From: Charina bottae
Lineage: Eukaryota > Chordata > Lepidosauria > Squamata > Charinaidae
NCBI GenBank assembly: GCA_023362775.1
Contig: JALMGJ010000011.1
Coordinates: forward strand, 25,053,501-25,117,500
DNA: 64,000 nucleotides
Direction of reading: 5' to 3'
Under the pieces are notes generated by a model. It had not been told where the DNA came from, ran no database searches, and worked only from the letters and a program-made list of their open reading frames with translations. The stretch's first letter is position 1, and every line of letters starts with the position of its first letter. The translations under genes were made by a program, and so were the position numbers. Below, piece after piece: positions 21,801 through 34,800 of the stretch.

Positions 21801-24800
21801 AGCCCATTCCTGTCCATTTCACTGATTCCCAAGATGTCGATGTTCAATCTTGTCATCTCATGTTTGACCACATCCAGCTTACCTTGATTCATTGATCTTA
21901 CATTCCAGGTTCCTATGCAGTATTGTTCTTTACAGCATCGGACTTTCCTTCCACTTCCAGACACATCCACAACTGAGCCTCCTTTCGGGTTTGGCCCAGC
22001 CGCTTCACTCTTTCTGGAGCTACTCGGAATTGCCCTCCGCTCTTCCCCAGTAGCATATTGGACACCTTCCGACCTGAGGGGCTCATCTTCCGGCATCATA
22101 TCTTTTAGCCTTTTGATACTGTCCATGGGTTTTCTTGGCAAGGATACTGGAGTGGTTTGCCATTCCCTCCTCCAGTTTTGGACCACGTTTTGTCAGAACT
22201 CTCCGTCATGACCTGTTCTTCTTGTCCTGACTTCATTGAGTTACGCAAGCCCGTTCGCCACGACAAGGCAGTGATCCATGAAGGGGACTAAATCTATAGT
22301 AATATTGTATTTCCAATTATGTCCCTTTGCTTTATTAAAGTGAGAACATCATTTTGGTTTAAAACTATTATTAGCATCATCATTCATCATTGGCGATCAC
22401 TCGTAGCCGAGTAAGATTGTCTTCCAAAGGTAAAATTTTAACAGTGGATCCGTAAGTGGCTATAAAGGCCAATTCTGGATCCGCACAACCTCCCATAATG
22501 AGGGCATCAGTTTCCGGGTGGGAGACGGTCATGATGAGGGTTTGCTTGACGTGCCTTCCTTTTAGCTCTTTTCTCCCTTTCGCCCTGTACTCGTGCTTCT
22601 TCAAAGTCCATAGCGCCATTAATAAAGGCTGACCTCCAATTGAAACGCTCATGAGTTAGGGCTTCCCAGTTCTCAAGGCAGAACAGGCAGAAGATAACAA
22701 AGTGTATTGTTACAACGGCTGCGAAGGATTATTAGCACATATATCCTGACTATTAAAATAAATATTTCTTATTTTTTTCCCTTCTGGACTACATCAATAA
22801 ATAATGGTATGTCTTATTCTTTAATGTTTCCAATATGAATCTCCTTTATTCCTCCTCATTTGGGTTTATGTAATTGTTGATTAATGTGTATTTAATTTAA
22901 TTTAATTTAATTTAATTTAATTTATATGGGTTAATTTAATTAATAGAATTTGTAATTTCTGTACATTATATTTAGATGAAAGTAAATTTATATAAACCTA
23001 GGTTACAATAATGTAGGACTTTACCATTCTCAGTTGAAACTCTCCCTTCTGGACAAGGGATGCAATCATAGCAGCAAAACGGCTCTCCTTCCTTCACTTT
23101 CTTGCTAAAACCAGGATAACAGCTCTCACTGCATGCAGAAATAGGTTGCACCTAGCAAAGAAAGAGGAAAATAATATTCTGGAGCAGAGATTCTGAACCT
23201 GCTTGTCCAATGGGCACATTAGAAATTTTGAGAACAAATTGTAGGCATCTTCAGAGCAAGTATGGAATGTTTAAAGTTATGCAGACATTTCAACATCTGA
23301 TGATAAAGTAATAAAGCCAGCTCAGGACAGCTTACATGACATGCTAAAAGCTATTGCTACAGATGGGCAAATTACATGTGTAAATCTACATGTGTTGAGT
23401 CATAAACCCTTTGGGTCCTCTTTCAGTACTTAAAAGACCCTGGGAGAATATTATTGCTTTTCAAATAATGAATGTGGTTGAGTTCATTGAAATCGCAGTA
23501 AATTCCAAGGAGTTTTGTTGCAGTATTTCCTGTGTCATATGGGCAATAATGCTCATTATGACATCTTTAATTTTTTCCTTCAAGCCCTGCTTTATGCAAT
23601 GCATTAAAGTGGGCCAATGAAAGTGATTGGTGGTATTTGAGGATTGTAATCTTTCCAAGACACCCTGCTGGTTTTAAGGCATAGATCTGACTTCTCAAAA
23701 TGGAAAAAAAATACTTAAGAGATTTCAATTTGTCAATCCATATCACATTACCAACATGTTTAGGCACTGATTTACCTTTGCCTGTTCCATTAAAACATGG
23801 AAATCTGAGAACTGACCATAGTAATGTAGTTGCTTCTTCAATCAGCATTTCCTTCTAGATGGAAATTTATCTAATAGTACCAGGGTTTTTTAAACTTCTA
23901 AGAGAATAAATTGCCCATGATTTGTCCATAAGGAGAGAATGAATGAAGACTGAATTTCAAAACAAACATCTGAAGGAAGAGTGAATGGGTTGAAAGAATC
24001 TGGAAGATGGAAAAGTTGTGTTGGATAGAATTGATGAGATCCTCAGAAAGAGGAAGATGAGATATTTAAAGAAAAAGCAGTGTATGAATTAGTATATGGA
24101 TGTGGTGGAAGCAAATACAATATGCAAAAAGAGAAAGAAATGGAGAAGCATAGTGAATGGTGTAGGTAAATTTAGCTATATATAATTTCCTTTTCTCTTA
24201 TGTCATGCCTTTAATTTCTTTTGTTTATTGATTGTCAATCCTTTTTTTGTCCTTTATCCTGAAAGAAATAGTCTGATGGCTAAATATGTATGGAACTTAT
24301 AGAATTTACATACAAATTAAGGCATACTGACACAAAAGCGTAATCTTCTCTGGTTCTTCTATGGACTGAAATTTCTGTTGTCACAAGATCCAATCTAGGA
24401 CAATTCACTTTTAAATTGGAATTCTCATGCATTTTGTATTTTAATACAATAAGGTGATGCTCATTTGGTGAATCAAATTACTTACATCTTAAATTCTGTC
24501 TAGAAATTTAGTCAAAGACACTTTTGTTATCAACCAATGCAGCATATTGTTTTCTAGCTTTGGTGGAATGTTTTTGTATCCAGTATTTACAGAGGCTTGG
24601 TTGCGGCTGCCATCTTGACTTATTTTTTTACTCCCCTGCAGTTGCCCCTGCAATGCTCCTTGCTATATGGTGGAGGATCCGTTTTTAAAGCACCCTGCCA
24701 AGATGCTTTCCATTTCTATCTTATTCATCAGCTTATTACTTAAATGTTTAGTATAAAGCTTACTCATTTAGCAGTCTTATAAGCAATTGTTTGCAGGTCC

Positions 24801-24881
24801 ACTTATCATTTTTATGTAAAGGGACTATTATTAACCGCCCAGGGTCCCTCCTTGTGGGGGAGATGGGTGGGATATAAATGT

Positions 24882-24912
<31 letters not shown>

Positions 24913-25848
24913 GCAGAACCCCTATCCTTTGGTACATGGGCAATAGCATGAATTCAACAGAGTTAAGCACAGATGCCCACCATTCTAAGTTGATCATCTC
25001 AAACATTTATTGATCATTTGCAGGGGGTGGGTGGGTTAACCTATCTTAAATTGCTGAATCAAAGAGTCAGCCTCTGATATTGTTATAGATGACCACTTTC
25101 AAGTGGTGTCTATGTCTATTATGAGAATAACATTATTGCATACAAGTTTAGAAGGAGTCTTCAACATTGGGAGGAATGTTGCAGATAAGGAGACATTGAC
25201 CATATATTCTGCTTCTTCATATTGTATAAATCTTTCAGTCTGAGTATAATATCTATTCCAACTATGTATGAAATTTTGGCACTGGAGGAGTAGGACCTCT
25301 AGGTACTAACAATTTTCTGCTGGAGTTATCTTGAATACTTCAGCATAAAGATTCCTTTCTTTATGACCCATCTGAAGGTGTACGAGAAAGCAGTGATGCT
25401 TGGAATCAAGAGCACTGAACACCTCAGGAAAAAAAAGTATACTAGTGGACTGCATAGTCAAGCAGTCCTTTTTGGGTGCAAATACTGTAATAACTAGCTT
25501 TGAATTGATAGAATTTGTGGGTGAAAAAAGGATACATTAAAGATGTTACATATATACGTGATATATTTATATATCTATATTTATATATCAGAACAACTCT
25601 CATTGATGTTTTGGCAAGAGTGGCAGGGAAAGACACACTCTGATATTTAATTTGCTCTGGTAAATGGAGTTAGTTGAGGTTCAATAAAACTGAAAAGCAA
25701 GGATGGGTTTCAAAGAGACTCAGTCCTGGGCATTCAGTTGTAGTAAGCTGCCTCCACCCTTTCAGTGAAAAATAAGGAAACCCATTTTTGACACAGAGTG
25801 TCCTCTGGAGACAAATGAGTAGAAACAGAATCTCCAACAAGCAAAACG

Positions 25849-25886
<38 letters not shown>

Positions 25887-28800
25887 TTATTAAATTTATA
25901 TTATAACAGTTCCTCTTCGGGATGGCTGGTCCCATGAAGCCTCCCAGTATTACCATTTTTAACATCTTTTATACTTGGATTTTATATTATTTATTATATT
26001 GTAACTTCATATTTATCTTTTAACTATGTTTTATTGTGAACCGCCCAGGGTCCCTGATGGGGGAGATGGGTGGTAATATAAATTTAATTTATTATTATTA
26101 TTGTTGTTGTTGTTGTTGTTGTTGTTGTTATTATTATCCCAAAAGTATATACTTAATTAAATTGTAAAGGCAGAAAAAACTAGCACAATACAATAGCTGG
26201 CTAACATAAATACAGACTAGCAAAGAAATAGTAATCTCCTTTTTCTCCACCAGATAACACAGTACCAGAACCTTCAAGAAATTATGGCACAGAAATGAAT
26301 CATGCAACAGCAAACAATAAATATGAAGGAGAACGGCTACAATAAATGAACGAAGAAAAGAAAGAAATTCTGACTTTGAAGATGTGCAAAATACAAAAGC
26401 CATTAATGCAACTTGCCAAAATAAACTAGGACTTTACAATTTTCTCTGCTCCCAATTGCAATATTGCAACATGCTTTCCCCATAATTGAAAGGACAGAAG
26501 GACCTTCCTCATGTCTCAGCTTCCCTTTTATGACACAAGAATGCTTTTTTCTCATCTTTTAATTAGTGTCATTGTCAAAGTACCTGGATGACTGAGTTAT
26601 TGACCTTGCTCAAACAATTCTCTTTTCAGCAAAAGATCCTGGGATGAATAGGCAATCAACTGCAAGTTGTAAGAAAGATTCATATACTGAGCTTGTTTAA
26701 CTTTCTTAATATTTACCAAATACATTGAAGTTAAATATTAGAATAGGGAGAAAATGATAATTCATACCATAAATTAGGTATTACCTGATTAAACCAGTTG
26801 TGCCATGTAATTATCTCATCATTGATGGTTAACATTTCATCTGAAGGAGCTAAATAATCTAAATTCCCAACTTCCACTCGAATAAATGATTGGTTTGGGA
26901 AAACAATCCAGTTAATAACATCAAATCCATCGGCTACTATCCCATTCTGGTCAAAGGAAACTAATTTCCCAGCACTGTTGTTAAAAGAGACAGTTCTCAG
27001 AAAGTAATGGAGCTGAATCAAAAAGAAAATGCAAGAATTTTGGAAGGGTTATTTTACTCTTCTCCATGATGGTAGTGTTCAGAAGAGACAACTGGATATA
27101 TAGTTTCATTCTATATATATATATATATTACTTTTTTTTAAATTAGAATTAAGAAGAAGAAGAAGAGTTGAGAGTATAACTTATAAGGATTATTGGAAGA
27201 AGATAGATTAGTGTGATAGGAGAGATGGAAGATACTGGATTTCACTAAGATTTTGCTAACTTTCCTTTTATAATTTGAATGCTACTTAATATAAAATCAA
27301 CAGGACCCAATAAACTTAAAATCTGCATGACTACCAGAGTCAAACAGTCACACAGAAAAATACAGATCAATGTGAGATTTTGGAGGGACAGGAAATAAGG
27401 AAGTGTGGATTCAGATCTGCCATCATACATATACTCATGGTGCTCAACCAAATAAGAATGTTGGATTCATTACCTGCCAGAAGTCTTGATTATGGATCTT
27501 CCCTCCTCTTCTGTCTCTCATACCTCTTCTTTTATGTTTTGAGGAGGATATGGCATGTAAAGCATGAGCTAAGGCATGAATAGCATTGTAGATGCTGTAG
27601 CTGTGGCCAGTCATTTTCATTTCAAAAAAAGGCCCAGGAAGGGTCTCCAGATTTTCTGTCCCATTACAAATATTCTCAGGCACATCACTCTTAACCACAT
27701 CAGGGAAAACACAGTCAAAAACATTTCCCCAGAACAAATTGATAAATCCATCTTCCTTAGTGCTGAAGGGATTTTTTTCCTCAAGAAATGATTTAAACTC
27801 TGGTAGGTCAGCAGAATGCATTGTGAAGGAGAGAGCACCATTGATTATTTCTGTATCCCAAATGCGTTGAAATGCTGATGAAGCAAACTCAATCTGGGCA
27901 TTCAGTATCCATACAACTCCTTTTGGTTTACTTTTCACATGTGTTAAATTTGGTAGATATGTGAACCATCTCAAAGTCCCCATAGTGGTAGATTCTCCAT
28001 AGACAATAAACACGTTAGCTTTATTATCCATGATAAGCTCATATATTTTTGCTGCCTGCTGAATCATACCATCTAATCCACTTACATAACTAAATTTGGG
28101 TATTTTTCCAATAAAAGAATAACATATTCCCTTTTTGGAAAAAAGTGGAACCACATTTCGTATAATTTCTTCTCCATGATCACTGTCCACTACAAGGACC
28201 CCAACCCATGTCCATTTAAAATGCAGGAGTAGTGATACAATCCCTGCATGTTGAAGGGCTTCTGGGGGAACCATCTGGTAAAAAGAAAGACCTGGAGTTT
28301 TATCATTCATCAGTGGAGTGGATCCATAAATGAGCTGGTGAGAAGTGGGAGAGAAAGTAATAGTCAAATCTGTATAGCATTTTTGATTTTCATAACAAGC
28401 TGCATATTGTAGATTATATTAACAAGAGTTATATCAGTCATGCAAGGCAATCTCCAACACTGCTAATACAAATCATGCTTGAAGTTCCCCTACATTTCCC
28501 ATATTACTATTTCTATGTAAAATCAGAGGGATTGCCTTAGATTTAAAATCAGTTAAATCATTGCTTTAAACTGAATGTTTGGATAATCCAAGATGTTGTA
28601 TTGAATCAAATGCCTTGGAAATGCCTTAGTGATTTGAAGCTTTAGTGGGATTTCCAGGTTTCTAATACCTCAAACATTATTACAGATGTCTTTCCGTATA
28701 TTAGAATGTATGGGGAAAGACTTTTCTATGCCACTTATTTTTGATAGAATTTGTTTAAGGAAAATCAACTGTAGCGAAAGAAATATAGATTTATCCTGCA

Positions 28801-31800
28801 ACTTTTTTTTTTTTTAAAAAAAGTATATGTGCTGCCAAAGCAGGCACCTTTTTAAACAAACAACCAACAAACGGATTTGATCTTTTTTGTGGGATGGTCT
28901 GCCCATCTCTGATTTCTTATCTTTCTTCATTTCTCAATCTATTGTCTGATATTTAGCTTGTCCTGTTGACTCTCCCTGTCCACTCTGTTGACTGGTCACT
29001 CCCCAGTTTTATTTCTGCACTCCCCTCTCAACGAAAAATGTTTCCTTTCTGTTGCTTGTCTGTTTCTGTCTTGTCTTATCGTGTCTCAACTGAGACTTCA
29101 TCACTGTGTGTGTAGATTTGAAATTATGTGCTTGCTGTAGCTGCATGTAATGCAGACTGCTTCTTTATACACATTGTATATACAATAGGATATATCCTAT
29201 TTATATCCGTCCGTTCCTAAATATGGTAACATCAGAATAACACAACCTGCATCAGGACATCACAACAGAAGATCTGCCATTTCTTAATTGTGTCACAATA
29301 TCACAGACACATAAGTGATGGGTGGAGCTCGTGTGGTGATGTTTTGATGCACATTTCATTGCTTGCCACACTTTATACCTCCAGCAGATACTTATGTGCA
29401 ATAGTGATAGTGGGCAGAGTGCCCAGGCTTTTTTAAAAAAATGATACACAAGCAGCAAATAATGATTTATTTCAGAAGAGTCTTTCCATACTGATGTCGA
29501 GAAGTGACTGGAGGATCTTCCAGCTTTAATAAGAATTTACTTTTTCAAAAAGTCTTTTATAATTACTTTTTCACTCTGAGAAGGAGTTTTTCTGCTGTGC
29601 TGTCTTTTCCTTATCTCTGCTATTTCTGGCTTAAAATAGGGAAATAGTTCCAAACATATTTTGCCATGTAACCATTGAGGATATTTGATTAAAAAATTGC
29701 AGGTTTAATGTTTTCTAAAGGGTCAGTTATCCCTGCTATTTCCCCCCATTCTGCTGGGAAAAAAAAACCCTGTAGTTGCGTCTACACCAAACCTTTTGTT
29801 GAACTGAATCTCAACTTGAATCTTGGCAAATTTGCATCCCTGTACTAATTAAGCTACTAATGTACCATGAAAACATATACACACAAAAAAATATTGTTAC
29901 ACAAATTTTATATAAGCAGAATCTAGTGTGTATGTATGTTCTTTATAGACACAGAGTATATATCTTTGTACAGAGTATATAAAGAGTAAGATAATTAATA
30001 TTAGCAGCTCTTTATATCCAGATCTTTTATATATAGATAAAAAACCCCAAGACATTTGGTTCAATGCATCTTAAACCTATCAGCATGAAATTGCATTTAT
30101 TTATTTAGTTCATCTATATGCACGCTTAATCAACAGCCAATTAATAAGAGAACAAAAGGAAGCCATCCCTTCAAGTAAGAGGGACTTGAGTCATTTTTTG
30201 TGTGCCTTGAGTCAGTTTTTGATTGCTGGTGATTGCTTGGACTAGTCCCTGCAATTTTCTTGGCAAGAACTTTTGAAAGTGGTTTGCCTTTGCCTCCTTC
30301 CTAGGGCTGAGAGAAAGGGACAAGGCCACCCAGCTGGCTTCGTGCCCAAGGCGGGACTAGAACTCACAGTCTCACAGTTTCCAGCCCGTTGCCTTAACCA
30401 CTACACTAGACTGGCTCTATCTGAGCCATAAACTGATTTATTTATATGTAATGAGAAGCACCTTAAATTTGGCATGGCAAACAAGTGAAAGCCACTGCAG
30501 CTTAATTGATAGATATATTTTATGCTCCCAATGATGTCACATGTTGGACCTATTACATTTCTCCAATTCCTTTAAAAGCATCCCCATGAAGAGCCCATTG
30601 CATTAGGCTAAATGGGAAATACATATTATGTAGGTGGGTGATGGTAATCAGCTCATCCCTCATCCAAAAGGGGTGCAGCTGATAAACTATTCACAGATTA
30701 TAATTCATGCTTCTACCCACTGCACTGACTTGAATGCTAAGAAACAGAAAAAGGTCTAGGATTATTCTTAAATTGTAGACTTGATTCCTTGAGGGAAAAT
30801 ACCTTCATCTGGGACAGAAGAATCTACCTTATATTGATTTAGAATATCCTTGACCTGCAAATTATCATACTTGTCCGGATTCAATTTCAATCTATTAAAC
30901 CACATCCAGACCACAATCCAATCCAAGTAGGACCAAATCAGAGAGTTTAGCATTCCTGATGAGGAATAAGAAACAATCTGGCTATTATGTGCATTGAGAC
31001 CTTCTGTCCCTCAGTACCTGATTATCATACCCATGGCTTCATAAATAGCATAGGGAGCAAGATCGACCCCTACAGCCCTCTGCATTTAATGAACATGGAA
31101 TAGAACAGAAGTCTCCCAGTACTACTTTCTGAAACCTATCCTTGAGGTAGGAGCAACACCATGAGAGAACCATGTAGTCTACCTCCCACCCCCAAAGGCA
31201 TTCCAGAAGAAAACTATAGTTGGTGGTACAAAATGCCATTGAGGTATTGTAATGGTATGTGGGAAAGACCTTGGGAGACCGGATGAAGAGATGCTGCCTA
31301 GGGAACGGTCAGTTAAGAAGGAGCATAGCCCACAGCTGCATAGTGGGCAAAGCAAGAGGCTCAGGAGAGACCCTCCTTAAATTATTGGGCTGTAAAGGTG
31401 AAGGCGGGAGAACTGCACTTTCAGACTTGCAAGATTAGCCTTACAATAAAGTAGAATTAGCTCATCTGGTCGTGTTTCCTGTCTGGTCTACCTGGGAAGG
31501 CTGACAGATATCCACAAGCATGAGCTGGGACAAGTTGCCCATTTTCTGCTTCCTTCAGAGATTGCCTTCAGTGTACCAAGGCTGTCTCTGTGCTATTGTC
31601 CAGTCTGAATCTGAACTGAAATATATTTAAACAATTTGCTCCAGAAGCACTTACATATACTGTAGCTGTTGTGCATAAACATAAGCCTATACTTCCATCC
31701 ATTTGGAAGTTTGTTTATTCTTGCTTTGATTTCATTTGGATCTCATTGAAACTAAAGGGCTGAGTTAACACAGTTAAGAAGTAGTTAGCCTGGGTTAACA

Positions 31801-34800
31801 ACATCCAATTGCCATGCTCACAAAACATGCTGCATCCAACCAAATAAACCATATTATTATGTAATGTGACGGTTTGGTTCACGCAGTATGCTAAGATAAT
31901 ATTTGGCTTTCTCATGACACACTGAACCATGAACTACTAATCAGGATTTAGTTTAAGCTGGCAGGTTATATGAAGATAGCCACCAGGCTTGTATCGAGTC
32001 CATAAACTATGCTTAATGGACCTGCAATTCTTCTTCATCATCATCATTGAACTGTTCATCAATTTACAATAAATAGAACAGGCTAGTTGTATGGGAATTA
32101 AATGCAGCAAAAAGAAATTAAAGTCATGCAGTAGTTAAGAGTTTAGTACAGCAACTCTTAATGTCTTTACAGATACATATATACAATATGCCTTGTCTTC
32201 AGTGGATATAATCCCAAGTAAATATATGGAAGATTGCAATCCAAATGTGCTATTTATGAGAATATGACTGTTGGAATTAGAGACAGCTATAATCTGGAGT
32301 GCAATACAACATCCAGAATAATCAAGGAACTGAAAACACTGTTAAATTGGCATATAGATAAAAGTATCTTACCTGTGGAATCTTATAGATATCCAAGATA
32401 GTTGCCACATGAAGAGAGATATGGGCATCCAGTCCCCCAACAACAGCTATTGCATTATTCTGGATGTTACATATGTAGTTGGGGATCAACCTCTCCATGG
32501 ATGATAGAAGTAGCATGGTGGCATGATAAGTGCTCTGGGCATTGTCATAGCTGTCATAGATGCGGAAGCCCAAAGTGAGATTGGGTAAGATCTGTGGATT
32601 TTCATTGATCTCCTTCACAGCAAATACCAAAGCCAGGATGTGCTGATAATTCTTAGGAATTAAGCTACAATGAGATTTGTGCTCTATATCAGAGTGCTAT
32701 TCCATACTGAACTACTTCTGTGTTCTAAACAGGAATTATTGAGGTAGAAAAATTGAGCAGGTTAGCTGCACCATTTCTCTGACATTGCAAGCTAGTAGCC
32801 ACCTGCATAAATTGTTAAGATGCAGTGAGATGGCTTTCATGTGAGTGAAAACTTTGTAGTATTTTGATTTTCAAGTCCAAATATGTACAGTTTGAAATGA
32901 CCGAGCCCCTTCCATATAAATTACTAATGGATAAATATTAATTTTGGGTTCTCTGAGATTTTCATGTGTAAAGTTTGGTCATCTATTCTCATATTACTTA
33001 GAAGTTGCTTTTTTAAACATACACACATTCTCTGAATGTTTGTAAAAAGTACATTAAAAATTACATTTGTCAAAATATGATTTTTTTCTATGCAATTTTG
33101 CCCAGTGTACATAATTTTGTAAAGAATTTGCAATTCACTTTTACATTGATGTTCACATTTCAGTAATACAGATATCCGTTATTCAAATGCCTATACTGGA
33201 TAGACTCTTAAATCAAACTTATCACTAATAAGTTGATAGATATTAAGTTACTCAATGTCTAATGAATTTACTTACTTAAAAAAGAGTAAGTAGAGCTAAA
33301 CAAAATAATTGTTCAAATTCATGACACAAGATATTCTCCTTTTTTAGTAATAGGTCTTTTTGAAATATGGCAACCCAAAATTAACATTATGAATCAGCAT
33401 AGTTCAACATATGCATTTAACATGTTCATACACAGTCATAGTAGTGTACACAAACACATAACACTGAAACTCGATTACCAAGTAAATTATTGTGATATTG
33501 AAAAAAGAAAAGGCACAGTTCAAGTTAACAAACAGCAAATTTTCTTTTTCAACATCAAAAATTTAGGCAATGAATGTGTTCATATATAGAAATATTCTTT
33601 CTAAGTGTCTTAGATCAGAAGAATAAACTCAATGATATTGAAAGTACTGTAACAATTTCTGAAGGAAAAGTATCTGAAAAAAATGTGAGACAGAGAAAGA
33701 TAGGGAAGTCTGAAAAGAGCTCAAAATTCAACATAAGTGGTTTTTGCAGGGATAGATATTCAAACTGCTGTCTTATATCTCTACAAAGATCCCTGATGCA
33801 TGTGTGTGTTTGTGTGTATGTGTGTGATTTTAGTAAGAAAGAGGATTAAATCTCCAAGTTATTACCAAATATTTTCCAAAAGGAAAACAGTGATGAGGCA
33901 CAATATTTGGGAAATAATTCTAATTAGTGATAGAAATTCTAGATCAACCTTCCCCAACCAGATACCTTTCTGAAGTGATGGATTTCAGCTCTGGAAACTC
34001 ACCAGATAGCAGAGCCTTGCAGGAAGGAAATGGTGGAAGTTGAAGTCCACATAAGAGTGCATCCCTTTAGAAATGACTACTGTAAATTCGGTTCTTGGAA
34101 ATTTCATTATCAATTTCATTATAGATCAATTTCATTATAGATTTGACTAGAAGAGAACTTGCAATGATCTAAATGGGGCTGTCTTCTGAGGAGTGATAAA
34201 GCAATGTCCTCTATCTGTTTGAGTCTGGTGTTATGTCACAAATAATGAACAATACAGGTCTTTTATTAAGGATTATAAAGGATATGAGGAATGGATTTAT
34301 TTATGATTCCTTCAAGGTGCAGTGAATGTTTCAATGTTTCATTTTTAAAAAATTAGAAATGAGGAAAATTTTATGGACTATTATAACTGGAAGACATAGG
34401 AGACATATGTGAGTAGACAAAGTCCAAGGCATGAAGAAGAGGGAAACTGTCATGATGAGAGATTTGGCAGGAGAAAGCATTGAAAGAGGAACATAGAAAA
34501 CATCAAAATAAGTAAAAGAGCTTTAAACCAGTCCTCCTCAATCTGGGAACCTTCCAGCTGTTTGGACTGCAGTTCTCAGCATTTCACAACCAGAATGGGC
34601 TTTGCTGAGAATTTTGGAAGTGGCACTTCGAAGGACCCTTGGTTTGGGGAATCCTGCTTTCAATATTTGAATACATACTATGCTATATTCCTTGTGTTCA
34701 GAAAGACAGCTTTCCTAAGCATCTCCTTAATGATGCTCAAGCTAACCAGGGAATATTCTGATACGGCAGTGGTACGTTTGATTATTCCAGTGATCAAAAG

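Larger units (their letters stand above)
23152..26784. other. V2R-B intron 4
   Basis: 3.6-kb intron with two L2 tails (24828-24910, 25847-26140). The rest is AT-rich and without recognised features. Confidence 0.5.

Noticed and set aside
32697..32714. Two in-frame TAG codons that would make V2R-B a pseudogene
   Set aside because: They lie upstream of the CTCATTGTAG acceptor. Using that acceptor gives exon 2 of 292 nt in all three genes with matching phase, and gene C also has an upstream stop, so the stops are intronic.
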